Below are positions 23,990 to 35,338 of a stretch of 64,000 nucleotides of DNA, piece by piece. The notes under the pieces are model-generated. The model worked only from the letters and a program-made list of their open reading frames with translations. It ran no database searches and was not told the DNA's origin. The stretch is from Phragmites australis (taxonomy: Eukaryota > Streptophyta > Magnoliopsida > Poales > Poaceae): NCBI RefSeq assembly GCF_958298935.1, contig NC_084938.1, positions 8,315,501-8,379,500 on the forward strand, given 5' to 3'. Both the position numbers and the translations under genes were made by a program. The first letter of the stretch is position 1, and each line of letters opens with the position of its first letter.

Positions 23990-26162
23990 TGTAAAAGTGC
24001 ATCTATCTTTTATGTGTGGTTTTGGTAATTAATAACAATACCTATGTACTAACTATGTTGTTGAGAATTGTTAGTAGGATATTTCATAGGTGATGCATGA
24101 AGGAGAGATATGCATAAAGATCAATGAGCTCTAGGTAATGCTCGGCTAAGTGATGACAATACCTATAGACTAACAATTATGTTGAGAATTGTTATTAGGT
24201 TATTCCATAGGAGATGCATAAGAAATAAAGTATGGATTCGTTGAAGAATGCCATGAGTTCAAAGGATTGCATCAAACATTGAGATCTTAGTGATGCTCAT
24301 AAGAAGAAGAAAAAGCTTGAAGATTGACAATAAACATGAAGGCTAAGTCACTTGTGAAGATTAAGTGACTAAAGGTATAAAGTTATCAATTAAGTTTTAT
24401 AGACTAACCCATGTGCTTTGTGCTTAAGAGTGAGTTGTGATTAAGATCTATAAGAAGGCATAAGTTGAATTGAAATCATATATGCCAAGAGTGAAGAACA
24501 AATAATGGACTCCATACATGATAAAGTGAATTTATTGAAGATGTCGGATACAAAATGATTTTCTATGGTAAGACAGTAAAGGGCAAGCAAGACTCAGCTA
24601 CGATGGACCATCCGTGGTGAAGGGCAAGGAAATGGCTTGGCGCCGAATGACCAAGGTGGCGGCGAAGAGCGAGTGAAGCCTTTGTTCCAATGAACCGTGT
24701 GAGGCCATGGGAAGCTATGAATGATTCATATCAATCATATGAACAATCAAGAAGAGATGAAGTGAAGATTATATGGAAGTTGGCAACTCCCAAAGTTTGA
24801 AGAAAGAAGCGGTACTCGAAGGTATTCGAAGGCTCAAATGTGATTCAAATGAGTTTTATCTTTAAATTTGAGTATAGGTATGCCGCCTATTAAGAGGAAT
24901 ACAACATAGAGCTAATTATCATGTCTCAGTGCTCAAGAGTTGCTAACCAAAACCAAAGTGAGAGTTCGCTGTAGGAGCCCGATGCCGAAAGTGTAGAAGT
25001 GTCAGAATTGGGTTTTAGAGAGTTCCTAGTTTGATCATATGGGTTTAATATTATGAATTCAGTTGGGATGTGTAGTTCTTTGAATAAGATTTTCATAGAG
25101 TCTGAAATCGTTGAAATCAGACTTCGGGATCAAAAGTTATCGCCATTTTTCTGAAGGTCGGTTGTGTTGTTTTGTTAACTGTGGAGACTCCGCACATTTC
25201 TGCGGAGACTCTATACATTTTTGTGAAGGATCTACAAATTCCAAGTCCAACAGCTAGTTTTGGGGTTAACTGAGAACTGCAGAGTGTCCGCATTTCTTAG
25301 GCGTAACAGCTAGTTTTTGGAGGTTGGGTAATTATACCCTCTCACCCCCTCTTTTAAGGGTTGCTGGTGCCTCAATGAAGATACACAAAGCCAAAGCCAA
25401 ATAGAGTTCTCTCCACTCTATTTTAGTATGAGATTTGAGAAGAAAAGTGAGTTGGGTTAAGAGATTGAAAGATTGAGTGCAAGTGAGCTAAACTTCATTC
25501 TTGAGCACTTGAGTTCATCAGCAAGAAGTTCGCGAAGCGTTTGTTACTCTTGGGGATTCAATCCCCTAGGCGGCTAGGCATCGCCGGCAAGCACCCAAGG
25601 TTGTGGTGTCCTATAAGAAGTTTGTGAAGGCTTTGATTTCGCCTTCGCAAGGAAAAAAATCAAGAGTGGAAGCTAAGCTCAAGTGTGACCGAGCTTGGAG
25701 AGGAAAAGGGTTAAGAGAGACCCGGCTCAAGTGTGATCAAGCCCCTCAACGAAGACGTAGAAACCTCTTGAGGAGGTGTCCGAACTTCGAGAAAAAAATC
25801 ACGTGTCTCATCTCTTATTTCCTTGTTTTTGAGTTATTGCTCAATTTTTGTGCATATTGCTAGATCTATTTTCTTGTGAACTTTGAGCTGCAGGTACTTG
25901 GTGAAATTGGTTTGAATACATCCACTGATGTTGGGTAATTCGTAGATTTGATTCATGTTATATTGCATAGGCATCTCTTGAGTTTTTCCTGAAATCTCCA
26001 GAGTATCTGTAGATTTCTACGGAGTGTCCGCACTTTTACGGAGACTCCGAAAAAATCTGCGGATTGTCCGCATATTGCTAATTCATTGCATTTTGTTTGT
26101 AAAATTTTCAGGATACGTCTATTCACCCCCCACCCCCTCCAGCGACATCGTTATCCTTTTCA
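23990..26162 (+). repeat. Solo LTR (about 2.2 kb) nested in the Harbinger relic
   Basis: Starts TGTAAAAG and ends CTTTTCA, a short inverted repeat with TG..CA ends. Early text (tgtgtggttttggtaattaa) and late text (attcaccccccaccccctcc) are typical of a common grass LTR family. Internal words built on gcggagactccgcac recur at 25190-26060. No internal domain, primer site or second LTR is present, so it is probably the product of LTR-LTR recombination. The 5-bp duplication is unclear. The open frame at 25603-25863 inside it is not a recognised gene. Confidence 0.65.
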
Positions 26163-27004
26163 AATGGCTTGTCTATGTTTTTCTAGACCATGTTAGGAGC
26201 CAAAAAAAAAAATTAGGTTTGTACCAATGTAAAATGAAGATGAATTACAAATCTTGTTTAATGGTGCTCGCATGGCTTAGGAGGACAAGGGAGGAGAGGA
26301 AGAAGTGTTAGACCTCATGTTATGTATTGCACGCTTGCATGGGTTTAGAATTTGTTTAGTATTAAACTATTTATCTTTGTTCATGAATTGTGTTGAATGG
26401 GGAACTATTTTTATTCAGTTCACATGTGTTGTATTGAATCTTTTATCTTATTTTATGTGGTCAAATTTTGTTGTTGTGTTCATCTCTTATTTACATCATC
26501 TTTCTTCTCACCCAAAATTTGTTATTTTTTAGACTACCCACAATTTGTTATCCAAATTTAAGATTGTGCTCTAGATTTTGTTACATTCATCCCTTCGGAA
26601 TGTGATTGAGCTTTGCTTCAAAATTCTAAAGATGAAGTGGTGTATTTTGTTTCTATGAAAAATTCTAATACTAGATTATATTTATCTTTAAATATAAAAA
26701 ATAAATGAAAACAACTATAACTATATTAATCAGTAAACAGATAAGTCATCATATTATTCAGGATTCAGGGGCATACTAGTCATTACACACTTAGGACAGA
26801 CAATCTCTCAAAAAATCAGGGTACCCAATGGTCAGCTTCTCCAGCTAACAGATTCTCGAGATAGTTGTTTCTAAAAAAAAGCTAGCTTATAAAAAAAAAT
26901 ACTGAACAAAATAGGGCAGTAATTCGAAGCAGCTTGTTTTTTTGGGACAGTTGGCATATCCCACTGGAGCAGCCTCACTCATTGAAGACTGAACTTTTTT
27001 TTTG

Positions 27005-27490
27005 AAAAATTGCAAATACCCTCATATAAGTCACTTCAAGTTGCAAATTTCCCCTACAAATAAAATAATTGTGAAAGTCCCCCTCATGATTCTAACTTGA
27101 TGATATGTTAACATATTTGCCATGATATGACCTCAAGTACTCTATGTAAGTATGGAAACATGGGGATGAAAAAGGTCTAACAACACACTACAATCTATTG
27201 AATCAAATGTGTTGTTGCAATTTCATCCACAAATTAGATCAAAGGGAAAGTTTAGTTGGACATAACACGTAGCTACACTCTCTCCAATCACCTCCTATTT
27301 ATGTTATAGGCCTACATGATGCACTCGAAGTCATGTCATAGAAAATATATTGATATGGCATCAAGTTAGAGTCCTAAGACGAGATTTTACAATACTATTA
27401 GACTTATAGGGTGTTAAACGCAACTATATTACTTGTAGGGGTATTTGTGACTTTAAGAGACTTGTAGGGCAGTATTTGCATCCCCTTTTG
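27005..27490. mobile_element. Mutator-like MITE with long inverted ends
   Basis: The left arm (tgcaaataccctcatataagtcactt...) and right arm (reversed: tgcaaatactgccctacaag...) pair over about 60 bases with mismatches. It is about 490 bases and non-coding. T runs at both borders prevent a sure target duplication. Confidence 0.6.
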
Positions 27491-28190
27491 TTTTGGCAAA
27501 CCACAATCTGTAGGTGTTCCCTAAAATATGCGATTAAAGGGATAATTTCTAGATGCTAGCCAATGGCTGAATATGACATTATAAATTAAGGAAAAAGAAG
27601 TTCTAGAATGTTCTCTTTACTAATAGAATTGGTGGGTTACACTATTAAGATACAGTAGTTTGATGATATCTTAACAACATTTTGTTAGAATGATATGAAT
27701 AAATTTGCATTAAAGGTGAATGTTACAATAACAATCGGTAGCTAGAGTTGTCAATTTTCAAAACTATGTCATACCAAGCGGAAATGTTGAGATATATAAT
27801 TCAGGTATTTTGTTTGCTTCCTAAATGTCTCAACTCACAACACGAAGTATCCCACATCTGTTGTTGTGGTAACTCAGACGATAATAACATTTTAAACACA
27901 AATTTCTCCTAAAATCGTCATACCGTTACTATAAATAATACAAGTACATTCCAAAGAAAGAATTATACAAGTGCTTAGAATAGTTGTCACTAACATACTA
28001 TCAACAAAACCAAGCGCCTCATCTTTGCTAATAGTTACCCATCCACTCAAGTTCTAAATCCTTTGTAACCAGTGAACAAGCGACACAAAGCATTTCTAGA
28101 TTCTGAAATACACTTTTTAAAAAAGAAATCATACGTATGCTAGGGCCCCACCTAGAAATACGGTATAATCATAATTAGGGATAATTAGGG
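27491..28190. other. Intergenic, upstream of the small membrane-protein gene
   Basis: A+T rich, with no coding region, repeat pair or RNA gene seen. The base composition changes sharply to G+C rich at about 28190. Confidence 0.4.
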
Positions 28191-28357
28191 AGTATCGACG
28201 GACTGCCTCCCTCCCTCGAGCCGAGCGTTGTTATTAATATTCGGATCGCCGTCCGCTCCATTCCAGGACCGCCGTCCGCTCCGCCCCGCCCCGCCCCGCC
28301 CGCACCCAGTCTCCACCGCCCTCCGCGCCGGCCGACCACGCCTCGATCCAGATCCAG
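28191..28357 (+). promoter_or_regulatory. Promoter and non-coding exon 1 of the small membrane-protein gene
   Basis: A G+C-rich block with repeated ccgcccc words, ending at a good donor, gatccag|gtaggc (28357/28358). I infer the 5' leader exon of the gene whose start codon is at 30475. No convincing TATA box is present. Opposite-strand open frames here are compositional artefacts. Confidence 0.55.
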
Positions 28358-30461
28358 GTAGGCATCTCGCCTTCCTTCCTTCCACCGCAACAGCGCCCTC
28401 TCTCTCCTCCCGTCGGCCGGCGCCACATCCCTCCTTGGCCTGGAGTGGAGATCCGTCTGCAGTTGTGGAGTTGATTCATTCTTTTGCTTTAACGGAGTGC
28501 TTGTTTGATGTTTGTTCCGCGGAATATTTCCCTTTTGTTTGCTATGAGCGCTGGAATCCGAATGTTTGGGTATCTCCAATCGATCCGTCCAGCTTGTTGC
28601 TGCGGGTTTGGTTTGTTTGCCGCGCGGTGGAGTGAGTAACTGATACCGGTGGCTTTTGTTTATTTTCCGAAAATTTGGGGGTTGAACTGTCGTATTAATG
28701 GTCCCGGAGATGTCTTCTTGGAATTAGAATTGGGATCCATCGGTTCGGGGTACCGATCGGTGCGGTAACCGGGAGTTGAATTAGGCTGCTGAGAATGATT
28801 TCCAGTTTAAACCGGAGATGAGTTTCTGGCCTAGATCTTGAACCACTAGAAAGCAAGAAGCCGTGCCTGATTTGGAAATTCATGGTTCAACTTGGAATAG
28901 CACTGCGTAAGTGAGGCTTATGCAATTCCACTGTTGACAACGACAGCGATGGTGCCGCATTAAGGAGTGAGTTTCGCTGTGCAGTGCACAATGTGGCTCC
29001 ACACTTCCACTTTGATACCCCCCCCCCCCCTCTTCAATCTAAAAGGTCAGATCAAGGCCATAGATAGATAGTACCATGTATATTTGAGTTTCTGAACACT
29101 CTCCTTTTCTTAACATAATAGGCAGCTCCGCTGCCCGTTCGTTTAATATATATATATATATATATATATATGGGTTTCTAATTTATGATGGTAACTTTCA
29201 TGTTGGTAGCTGAAGTAACCATCTGTAATGGTTATTATTTTGGGCCTTTAGCATTGCTGTCAGTGAGAACCTGTTCACAGATAAGTATATGCTTTACTAT
29301 CACGTGTACACCGCCCTGTTATGTGATATAGGATGAACTATTTAACTTCACCCTGTTAATAGAGTGATATGGTACTCCAGATTTATGTGGTGTAAGATAT
29401 GCTTTCCGATCTAGTGGAATATAAATAGGCGGAACCATGTGAAGAACATGCATCGATGTCTGTCTCTTGCAGTTTGTTTGCTTAACAAACTATCCTTCTC
29501 CTAGTTGGCAATTAAAGCATGTTGCAGGTGACTATAAACTGTATGCTAATGCATGCTTTTTGTGCTGATTTTGTGATAACCTGATGGAAGCACCCAGTGC
29601 TTGACTAAAATTTCTATATATGCAGAATGCTAGTGATCGGTCCTTGTCCATTTTTATGTGATACAATAGGCAGTAACTGTTTCCAGAAATGTTAATTGTC
29701 CGTTAAGGTTCTGCTTTCAGTGAACAATAGAAATGTTCTTTTTCTGTTTTACGTACACTTGGGTTGACAAAGCACACAGCTAAACCAAGCATCTTGAACA
29801 GTAACTGTTATATGAACTCGAATTCCCATGTGCCTTTTCTACTGCAACACTAGTTTGGACTTTGGAGTAACCTTACTCATTTTGTGCCTTTCTCTGTGCT
29901 GTCCATCATAAATAGATTCTTTCCTTCCCTAAAAGAATGTGTTGAATCTTTCTAAGCCATCTCTTTGTATCACTATGTGTTGGTGATTAGATTCTAGTTT
30001 ATTGTAACATTGTCTGGCCCTTAAATTGTTAGTATGATTTGAACTTATGAATGTAGGTATTAAAACAAGTGAGAGAAAATTGTGAACTATGAAGTATGTA
30101 CTATATAACATTCATTGAAAATATCTGGAATCATTTAAGCAAGAGTGACTGCTTAGTAAAAATGTGAATGATTATCTATTGCATGGTCTCTGATTTTTAT
30201 TTGGGTTGTCAAGACATGTGCTTATCATACTTACATTTGAATGAAGCTGTATCGCCAGATGTGAAATATTTTTTTCTCTGTCAATTGGCAGTTAAGTTCT
30301 TGTTGAGTCACCTAAGTGTCACAGCATATGGATATGGACATGTGTAGTGGTTGATTTGAACATCTGATGGGTTTTATTCCTTAATGTAATCTTTCTTGCA
30401 AGTAGATAGCTTGAGAATATGTATTTGTCTCATTGTTCTTACTTAGTCTTTGTTTGGACAG
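28358..30461 (+). other. Long 5' leader intron of the small membrane-protein gene
   Basis: Bounded by the donor at 28358 and the acceptor ttggacag at 30454-30461, 13 bases before the ATG. It contains a (TA)n run and T-rich intron-like sequence but no supported open frame. Long leader introns near grass promoters often raise expression; whether this one does is unknown. Confidence 0.55.
29145..29171. repeat. (TA)n microsatellite
   Basis: About thirteen uninterrupted TA units inside the leader intron. Likely length-polymorphic. Confidence 0.95.
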
Positions 30462-30474
30462 GATTGTTACCACC

Positions 30475-30768
30475 ATGGTTCTGGATTCATTATCATCTCC
30501 TCATAGGAGGTCCCAAAACACATTCTTTGTGTCATCCTCAAAGAAGCCTCAGTCATCTCGCGATGATGTGGGCAGTTGGTCTGCACTAGTTGAGCGGCAT
30601 CAGTTCCTCTTGACAACGCTAGTTGTGCTTGCCTTCCTGTGCACCATCTATTTGTACTTTGCAGTAACCTTGGGGGCACCAGATGCTTGCTCTGGATTGG
30701 CAGACACTGAATGGGTTGAATGTCAAGCAAAATCTGCTCTGCGACATGGAAAGTTGAAATTTTTCTAA
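30475..30768 (+). CDS. Small single-pass membrane protein, unknown function
   Basis: A 97-aa frame in one exon, with start codon context accaccATGG, which is good for plants. The upstream in-frame ATG at 30433 lies before the splice acceptor and is excluded. Residues 1-40 are hydrophilic and Ser/Arg/Lys-rich. Residues about 45-66 (LLTTLVVLAFLCTIYLYFAV) form one strong membrane segment. A short tail carries two Cys (72, 83) and ends HGKLKFF. It resembles small uncharacterised proteins found across land plants, but I cannot name a domain. By the positive-inside rule the N-terminus should face the cytosol. The membrane compartment is unknown. Confidence 0.75.
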   Translation: MVLDSLSSPHRRSQNTFFVSSSKKPQSSRDDVGSWSALVERHQFLLTTLVVLAFLCTIYLYFAVTLGAPDACSGLADTEWVECQAKSALRHGKLKFF

Positions 30769-31640
30769 CTCGGTCCTGCTAGACTCATTGATGAAGACCA
30801 AATTATTGAGGTTTATATGCGCTCTGGTCACAGTTATTATTCTTCATACCTAGAATCTGTATATTTTTGGTGGTGGGTGCCTTGGTTTGTATTCGTGTTC
30901 ATGTACTTGTAGAGGCAACAAATTTAATAGTGATAGGAGTTGTCTGTGTTGTGGAAACGGTATAATGAAGTAGGTCACAATATTATTTTTTGCCATGGTG
31001 TGCTTAAAACATCATGGCGCTAGTAATTCATCCAGGAGACCTTAATAATGTCTCCCTCGTGACATGTTGTAACTCGCAATTTATTTGAAACTGTCCTACT
31101 AAGCAGCCATTTTTTCTTTGAGATGATACGTAAGTAGCCGTTGGCACAATCTTGTGAGTGTTCTAGTTTCATCATTTACTATTCTTTCTGAGAATCAACG
31201 GTGAGAGCTTCTCCACCTGATCCATTTCTGAATGCAAAATTGTGTTCTTACAAAACAAAGATCATGGCTTGCCCTGAGTACCGGAAGCTTGGTAGTCCCA
31301 CCATGCAGAGTCTGTTCTAGATGACTCAATGTTGCAACCGTGAGATGAGACCATGGGGAGAGTTCTTCATCACCCTATAAATTGCAGTGCCTTTCTTTTG
31401 GTTTTCCTAAAAAAAAGCATGCCTAATGCCGCTAAAATCAGCAATGATATAAGCGGGGCAGTTAGATTATCTTCAAAATCATTCCCATCCATCATCCTGC
31501 TCAAGAATTTGTAAGATAAAAATTAAGTAGTTTATACATTTATTATTAGTTTAGAATTTGAATAAAATGATTGAATAAAACATTACATGTCTACTCCTAG
31601 CTCTAGCTCTAAGAATTTCTAAAATTCTACTGAATAGGCC
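30769..31640. other. 3' UTR then gene-free DNA
   Basis: The 3' UTR probably extends to about 30970. Beyond that there is no coding region. A sequence ending tactgaataggccctaa near 31640 resembles the right end of a Tourist-type element (reversed: ttagggcctattcag), but no matching left end was found. Confidence 0.35.
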
Positions 31641-31659
31641 CTAAATGTTGGTTTAGAAT

Positions 31660-32000
31660 TTGAACTATTTGAACATTCTATGTCCAGTGGGAAGCCACAG
31701 AGCCCAAAATTGTTGCTACAAATCGATGGATCGGCAAGCGTTCAGAGTTGATAGCCATCTGGTATCTCACCTGATAGATAGTTGTTGGACAGATTTAGTG
31801 AATCAAGGGACATCAATTGTGAAATACTTGAAGGAATGGAGCCAGAGAGTTCATTCCAAGACAAGTCAAAGGACTCCAAACTCTTAAAATTACCAATGTA
31901 TTTTGGCATGCCGCCTGACAGACGATCTCTCCACAAGTTCAGGAATCGCAGACCTTCAAATTTATCAGCTCTGGAGGAATGTCATCAGAGGGAAAGTTAT
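31660..32000 (-). pseudogene. LRR receptor-like protein, C-terminal fragment (inverted)
   Basis: The minus strand encodes three leucine-rich repeats: RLSGGMPKYIGNFKSLESF, DLSWNELSGSIPSSISQLMS and LDSLNLSNNYLSGEIPDGYQ. The text then drifts into a segment matching the post-LRR region of the + strand copy at 41.7-42.0 kb. Both ends are missing and the frame is open for only about 64 codons. It is evidently a fragment related to the same gene family, lying head-to-head with the N-terminal fragment at 36.7 kb. In such proteins the LRRs form an extracellular ligand-binding domain. Confidence 0.75.
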
Positions 32001-32040
32001 TTGATAAATATAGAGATGAATGTCGGGAAAAGTTACTAAC

Positions 32041-32389
32041 CGTTTTCACTTTTACATTTTCTTTTAGAAACAGAATTGATAATGAAAAAGCCCAGGAACG
32101 AAATTGGAATGGTTGAACATTTAAAAAACAAAGCCATTAAAACGGAAACGTGTAGGTATCGGTCGAGAACCGGCAAGGGAAAACGGAACGGGACGGGACA
32201 CAATCGATACCTGTCCCAGTCTCCTGAGCCCAGCACGGTCCATCAGACGCCGACCACAAACCGATCAGATAAGCCCATCCACAGATCGGGTGGCTCCCGT
32301 TCAACGCCTAACGGCGCCCTACCTCCTTTCCTCCCTAAAGCAAACGCCGTGACTTCTCCCTCTCGCACCTCCCCACCCCGCTCGTCGAA
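32041..32389 (+). promoter_or_regulatory. Upstream region of the Rossmann-fold gene
   Basis: Sequence shifts from A+T rich to C-rich; the last 80 bases are a polypyrimidine, leader-like stretch. No TATA box is clear. The open frame 32076-32399 overlaps the real start in another frame and looks spurious. Confidence 0.35.
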
Positions 32390-35338
32390 ATGGCCCTGAA
32401 AGCCGCCGTCTCCGTCCACGCCGCCGTCACTCCCCCTCCTCTCCGCCGCCTCCTCTCCTCCTCGAGGTCCGCGGCTCGCAGGCTCGCGAGGGTTTCGGCG
32501 GCGATGGCGGTGCAGCCGGCCGTGGTCGTGGGCGGCGGGCGCGTGGGGCAGGCGCTGCTGTCCATGGGCCCGCCGGGAGGGGACGTGCTCGTGGGCCGCG
32601 GGGAGAAGGTGCCCGACGACGCGCCGGGGCCCATACTGGTGTGCACGCGCAACGACGATCTCGACGCCGTGCTCGAGAACACCCCCAAGTCGCGGTGGCG
32701 CGGTACGTACCCCAATCCCTCCCAGGTCGTCTGGGTCTGGCTGTTCCCGCGCGCTGTGGCTGGTGTGCCCCTGGGCGGCTGAGCGCCTGCATTTGCCCGT
32801 TCGAGTTCACGTTCGTTTCTGCGCTGGTGGTTGTCTGCGATCAGGACCGCCTGCGTGTGCGTTTGCTTCGGGCTTGCATTTTCGGCGAGCCGTGCGCGGA
32901 TATTGAACGAATTGAACTGAATTAGCCAAACTGTTCTGGCGATTCAGTTGAATTTTTGATGTATCTTCACAACCGGGAGGTGGTGTCATATAACTCCAAC
33001 AGTAACCGACACCTGCATGGTGGAAGTAACACAAAAGAGGCTGGATCTGTTCTAAAAAGGGGCCTAGCTGGTGATGATTGATGGATTAGTGAACTCGGCC
33101 ATGCCACATTTTCGTTTCTAAAACGGTAAGGTCAGCTTACTGACAAACACAGTATTCTGGATACTGAACTTTTCTGAAGGGCTTCAGATTACACAGAAGC
33201 TTGTTTGTTGAAACGCAAAGTGTGGTAAATGGTAATAATCTCTGCAGCCTGCACTCTATGTAATTTGAAGAAACTAGCCTCACAAGGTCAGCCTGTCTAG
33301 ATGTATACCTTCACTTCCACTCATTTTCGTGACAAGAGATCTGCTATGGTTCTGTCTTATACATCCTGCCTACTGCTTCGTGTATCATGTTTGCTTAATT
33401 TTGCTGCATATTGGAACTTCTGAGCCAATATTGGAGCAGATTTGGTGTTCTTCCAGAATGGAATGCTGGATCCATGGTTTCAGAGCAAGGGGCTAGTGGA
33501 CGCAAATCAGGTCTTGGCGTACTTTGCTGTGTCAAAACTCGGAGAGCCACCAGTCGACGGGATCACTGACACCAACCCAGAGGGTCTGACCGCGGCATTT
33601 GGCAACTGGGCCCCAGCAGTGGCTGCCCGCCTGCAAAATGGCGGGCTTACCTGCAAGGTGGGCTTATCAGCATTTCATTAATTATAGCTGGTGCTAACAG
33701 ATTGTTCTTCAGCAATTCTGCATGCCTCATCAATGGATTCTCATGTCTATCTGTTGCACATGTTCAGTAGTTGCTAGATTTTTGCAAACAAAACCTACTA
33801 AGGGTCTGTTTGGCAGAGCTCCCAAAGTGGAATCAGTGGGAGCTTTGACAAACAACAATTTGCAGTTTTCGGCTTCCAAAGTGATTTCTTGAAATAAACT
33901 AGATACTGGGAGCTGAAAAAACCAGCTTTCCCTGATTCAACCCCCCCCCCCCCCGCCCTTTTCCTTCACAGAATCACTTACTCCATAGAGAATCACTTTC
34001 CTCAAATAATTACTTCCCTAGAGAATTTGGATCAGAGAGAGCTCTACCAAACAGACTCTAAGCCATCCTTCAATGATAAGGCCCAAATAATGGAAATGTT
34101 CATAAAAAAGATGTTGATTTTGTCCTTGTGTTGAATTTATCAGTAAGAAAACTTGACTGATGATTTTGGTCCCTTACCTGTGTGTTGTTTATTTTCCATC
34201 CTGTCCAAATTGTTGCAAGAGATCCTAATGCTTTTCTCGGCGATCAAGTCATAATATGACTAGAATTTTTTGTGACATCTTATATTAGAGATTGTTACAA
34301 GTTTCTACTCTATGAAGGTGTGTGTAGCAAATGCCTAGTAATAGGAAAGAGAATATATTTTTTAAATAAAAATGGAGTACAAATGAGAACAATTTTGGAT
34401 TTATGTAATTATACATTCCCATGTACCTCCTTTGTTTCTGTACGATGTACTGGACAGTAGGTGCAAGTCATTCGTTACTCAAATGATGAAAATTGTGTAC
34501 ATTCACTTGTCATAATATTATGGTAACCAAAGGGAGAAATCATTAGAATAAACAAAGTTAGTGAGCTGAGAGAGTTGGAGTTCAGCACCAAGTTTCTTCT
34601 TTGGATGAGATGTGAATTATTAGTTATTTGTTTGTGCTATGTTTTTTGGGCCAAATCCTTATTCTTTCTGCATGACTTTTTCCTGCAATGGTCCTTGCAC
34701 TGACCACCTTGTGCAATTTCAAATATTTAAGTATGTTTGTTTGTTGTAATTTTCTTGTATCCTGCCAATCAGGTGCTTGAAAAGCAAGCCTTTCAGAAGC
34801 AAATGCTAGAGAAGTTGATCTGGATTTCAGCTTTCATGCTTGTTGGTGCTCGGCATCCAGGGGCTACTGTTGGTGTGGTTGAAAAAGACTACCGATCCGA
34901 GGTAACATTCTCTCTCATGAATGTCTTATCAGTCCATGTTCTTGCTTGTTTTCTTTCAATTAGTACTGATAGGCATGGTCCTTCTTGCAAGACAAAATTC
35001 ATTTGAGCTTTTGTCGTGGCAGGTTGCGAGCCTGATAGCTGAATTAGCATCTGCTGCGGCTGCAGAGAGGGGGCTTACATTCGACGAAGGTATTGAAGAG
35101 AGGTTGTGTGCATACTCCAGAGCTGTGGCACACTTCCCTACTGCCGTAAAAGAGGCAAGTCCTACCAGCCTGCATCCTATTCTATTGCCTGCAAAATTAA
35201 CAAATACGCATTTCAATTGAGCAGTTCAAGTGGAGGAATGGTTGGTTCTACTCTCTCACCGAGAAGGCCCTTGCAGAAGGAAAGCCAGATCCATGCCCAC
35301 TCCACACAACTTGGCTCAAGGAGATTAAGGTCATATAG
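32390..35338 (+). CDS. Rossmann-fold (ketopantoate-reductase-like) plastid protein
   Basis: Five exons: 32390-32702, 33440-33657, 34773-34901, 35023-35154, 35225-35338, giving 301 aa. Introns 1-3 are GT..AG; intron 4 begins GC (AAAGAG|GCAAGT) and ends gagcag. Residues 1-40 are rich in A, S, R and P with no acid, like a chloroplast transit peptide. Residues 45-56 (VVVGGGRVGQAL) form a glycine-rich dinucleotide-binding turn. Further blocks are DLVFFQNGMLDPWF, YFAVSKLGEPPVDG, AFQKQMLEKLIWISAFMLVG, GLTFDEGIEERLCAY and FKWRNGWFYSLTEKALAEG. The layout resembles ketopantoate-reductase-like proteins with a helical C-terminal half, but substrate and reaction are not established. Start choice: first ATG after a leader-like stretch, with the transit-like sequence following. 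Confidence 0.85.
33802..34058. mobile_element. Tourist/PIF-Harbinger MITE in intron 2
   Basis: 257 bases flanked by TAA on both sides (33799-33801 and 34059-34061). Termini gggtctgtttggcagagctc and, reversed, gagtctgtttggtagagctc match at 18 of 20 positions. Non-coding, with a C tract near 33942. It lies inside the Rossmann-gene intron away from both splice sites, so it need not affect the protein. Confidence 0.9.
35155..35224 (+). other. GC-AG intron 4 of the Rossmann-fold gene
   Basis: 70 bases. The donor AG|GCAAGT matches the known consensus of GC-AG introns, with otherwise perfect pairing to U1. The acceptor is ttgagcag. If retained, the frame continues through the intron for 21 codons to a TGA at 35218-35220, replacing the last 37 residues. 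Confidence 0.85.

Larger units (their letters stand above)
22965..26918 (+). mobile_element. PIF/Harbinger-like DNA transposon relic, interrupted by an LTR
   Basis: The left end gggcctgtttgattcagc (22965) is mirrored, with changes, by the right end near 26895-26918 (reversed: gccctattttgttcagt), and subterminal gcttctagc / gctagctt also match. Inside, 23609-23930 encodes a relic Myb/SANT-like domain typical of Harbinger-associated ORF1 proteins. A 2.2-kb LTR (23990-26162) lies inside it. Flanking trinucleotides (cta, gta) are not a clean duplication. No transposase DDE domain was recognised. Confidence 0.6.

Noticed and set aside
23600..26920. New gene cluster between 23.6 and 26.9 kb
   Set aside because: Apart from the SANT-like relic, the open frames (25603-25863, 26024-26311, 26305-26532) fall in LTR or A+T-rich DNA, are short and show no protein-like pattern.
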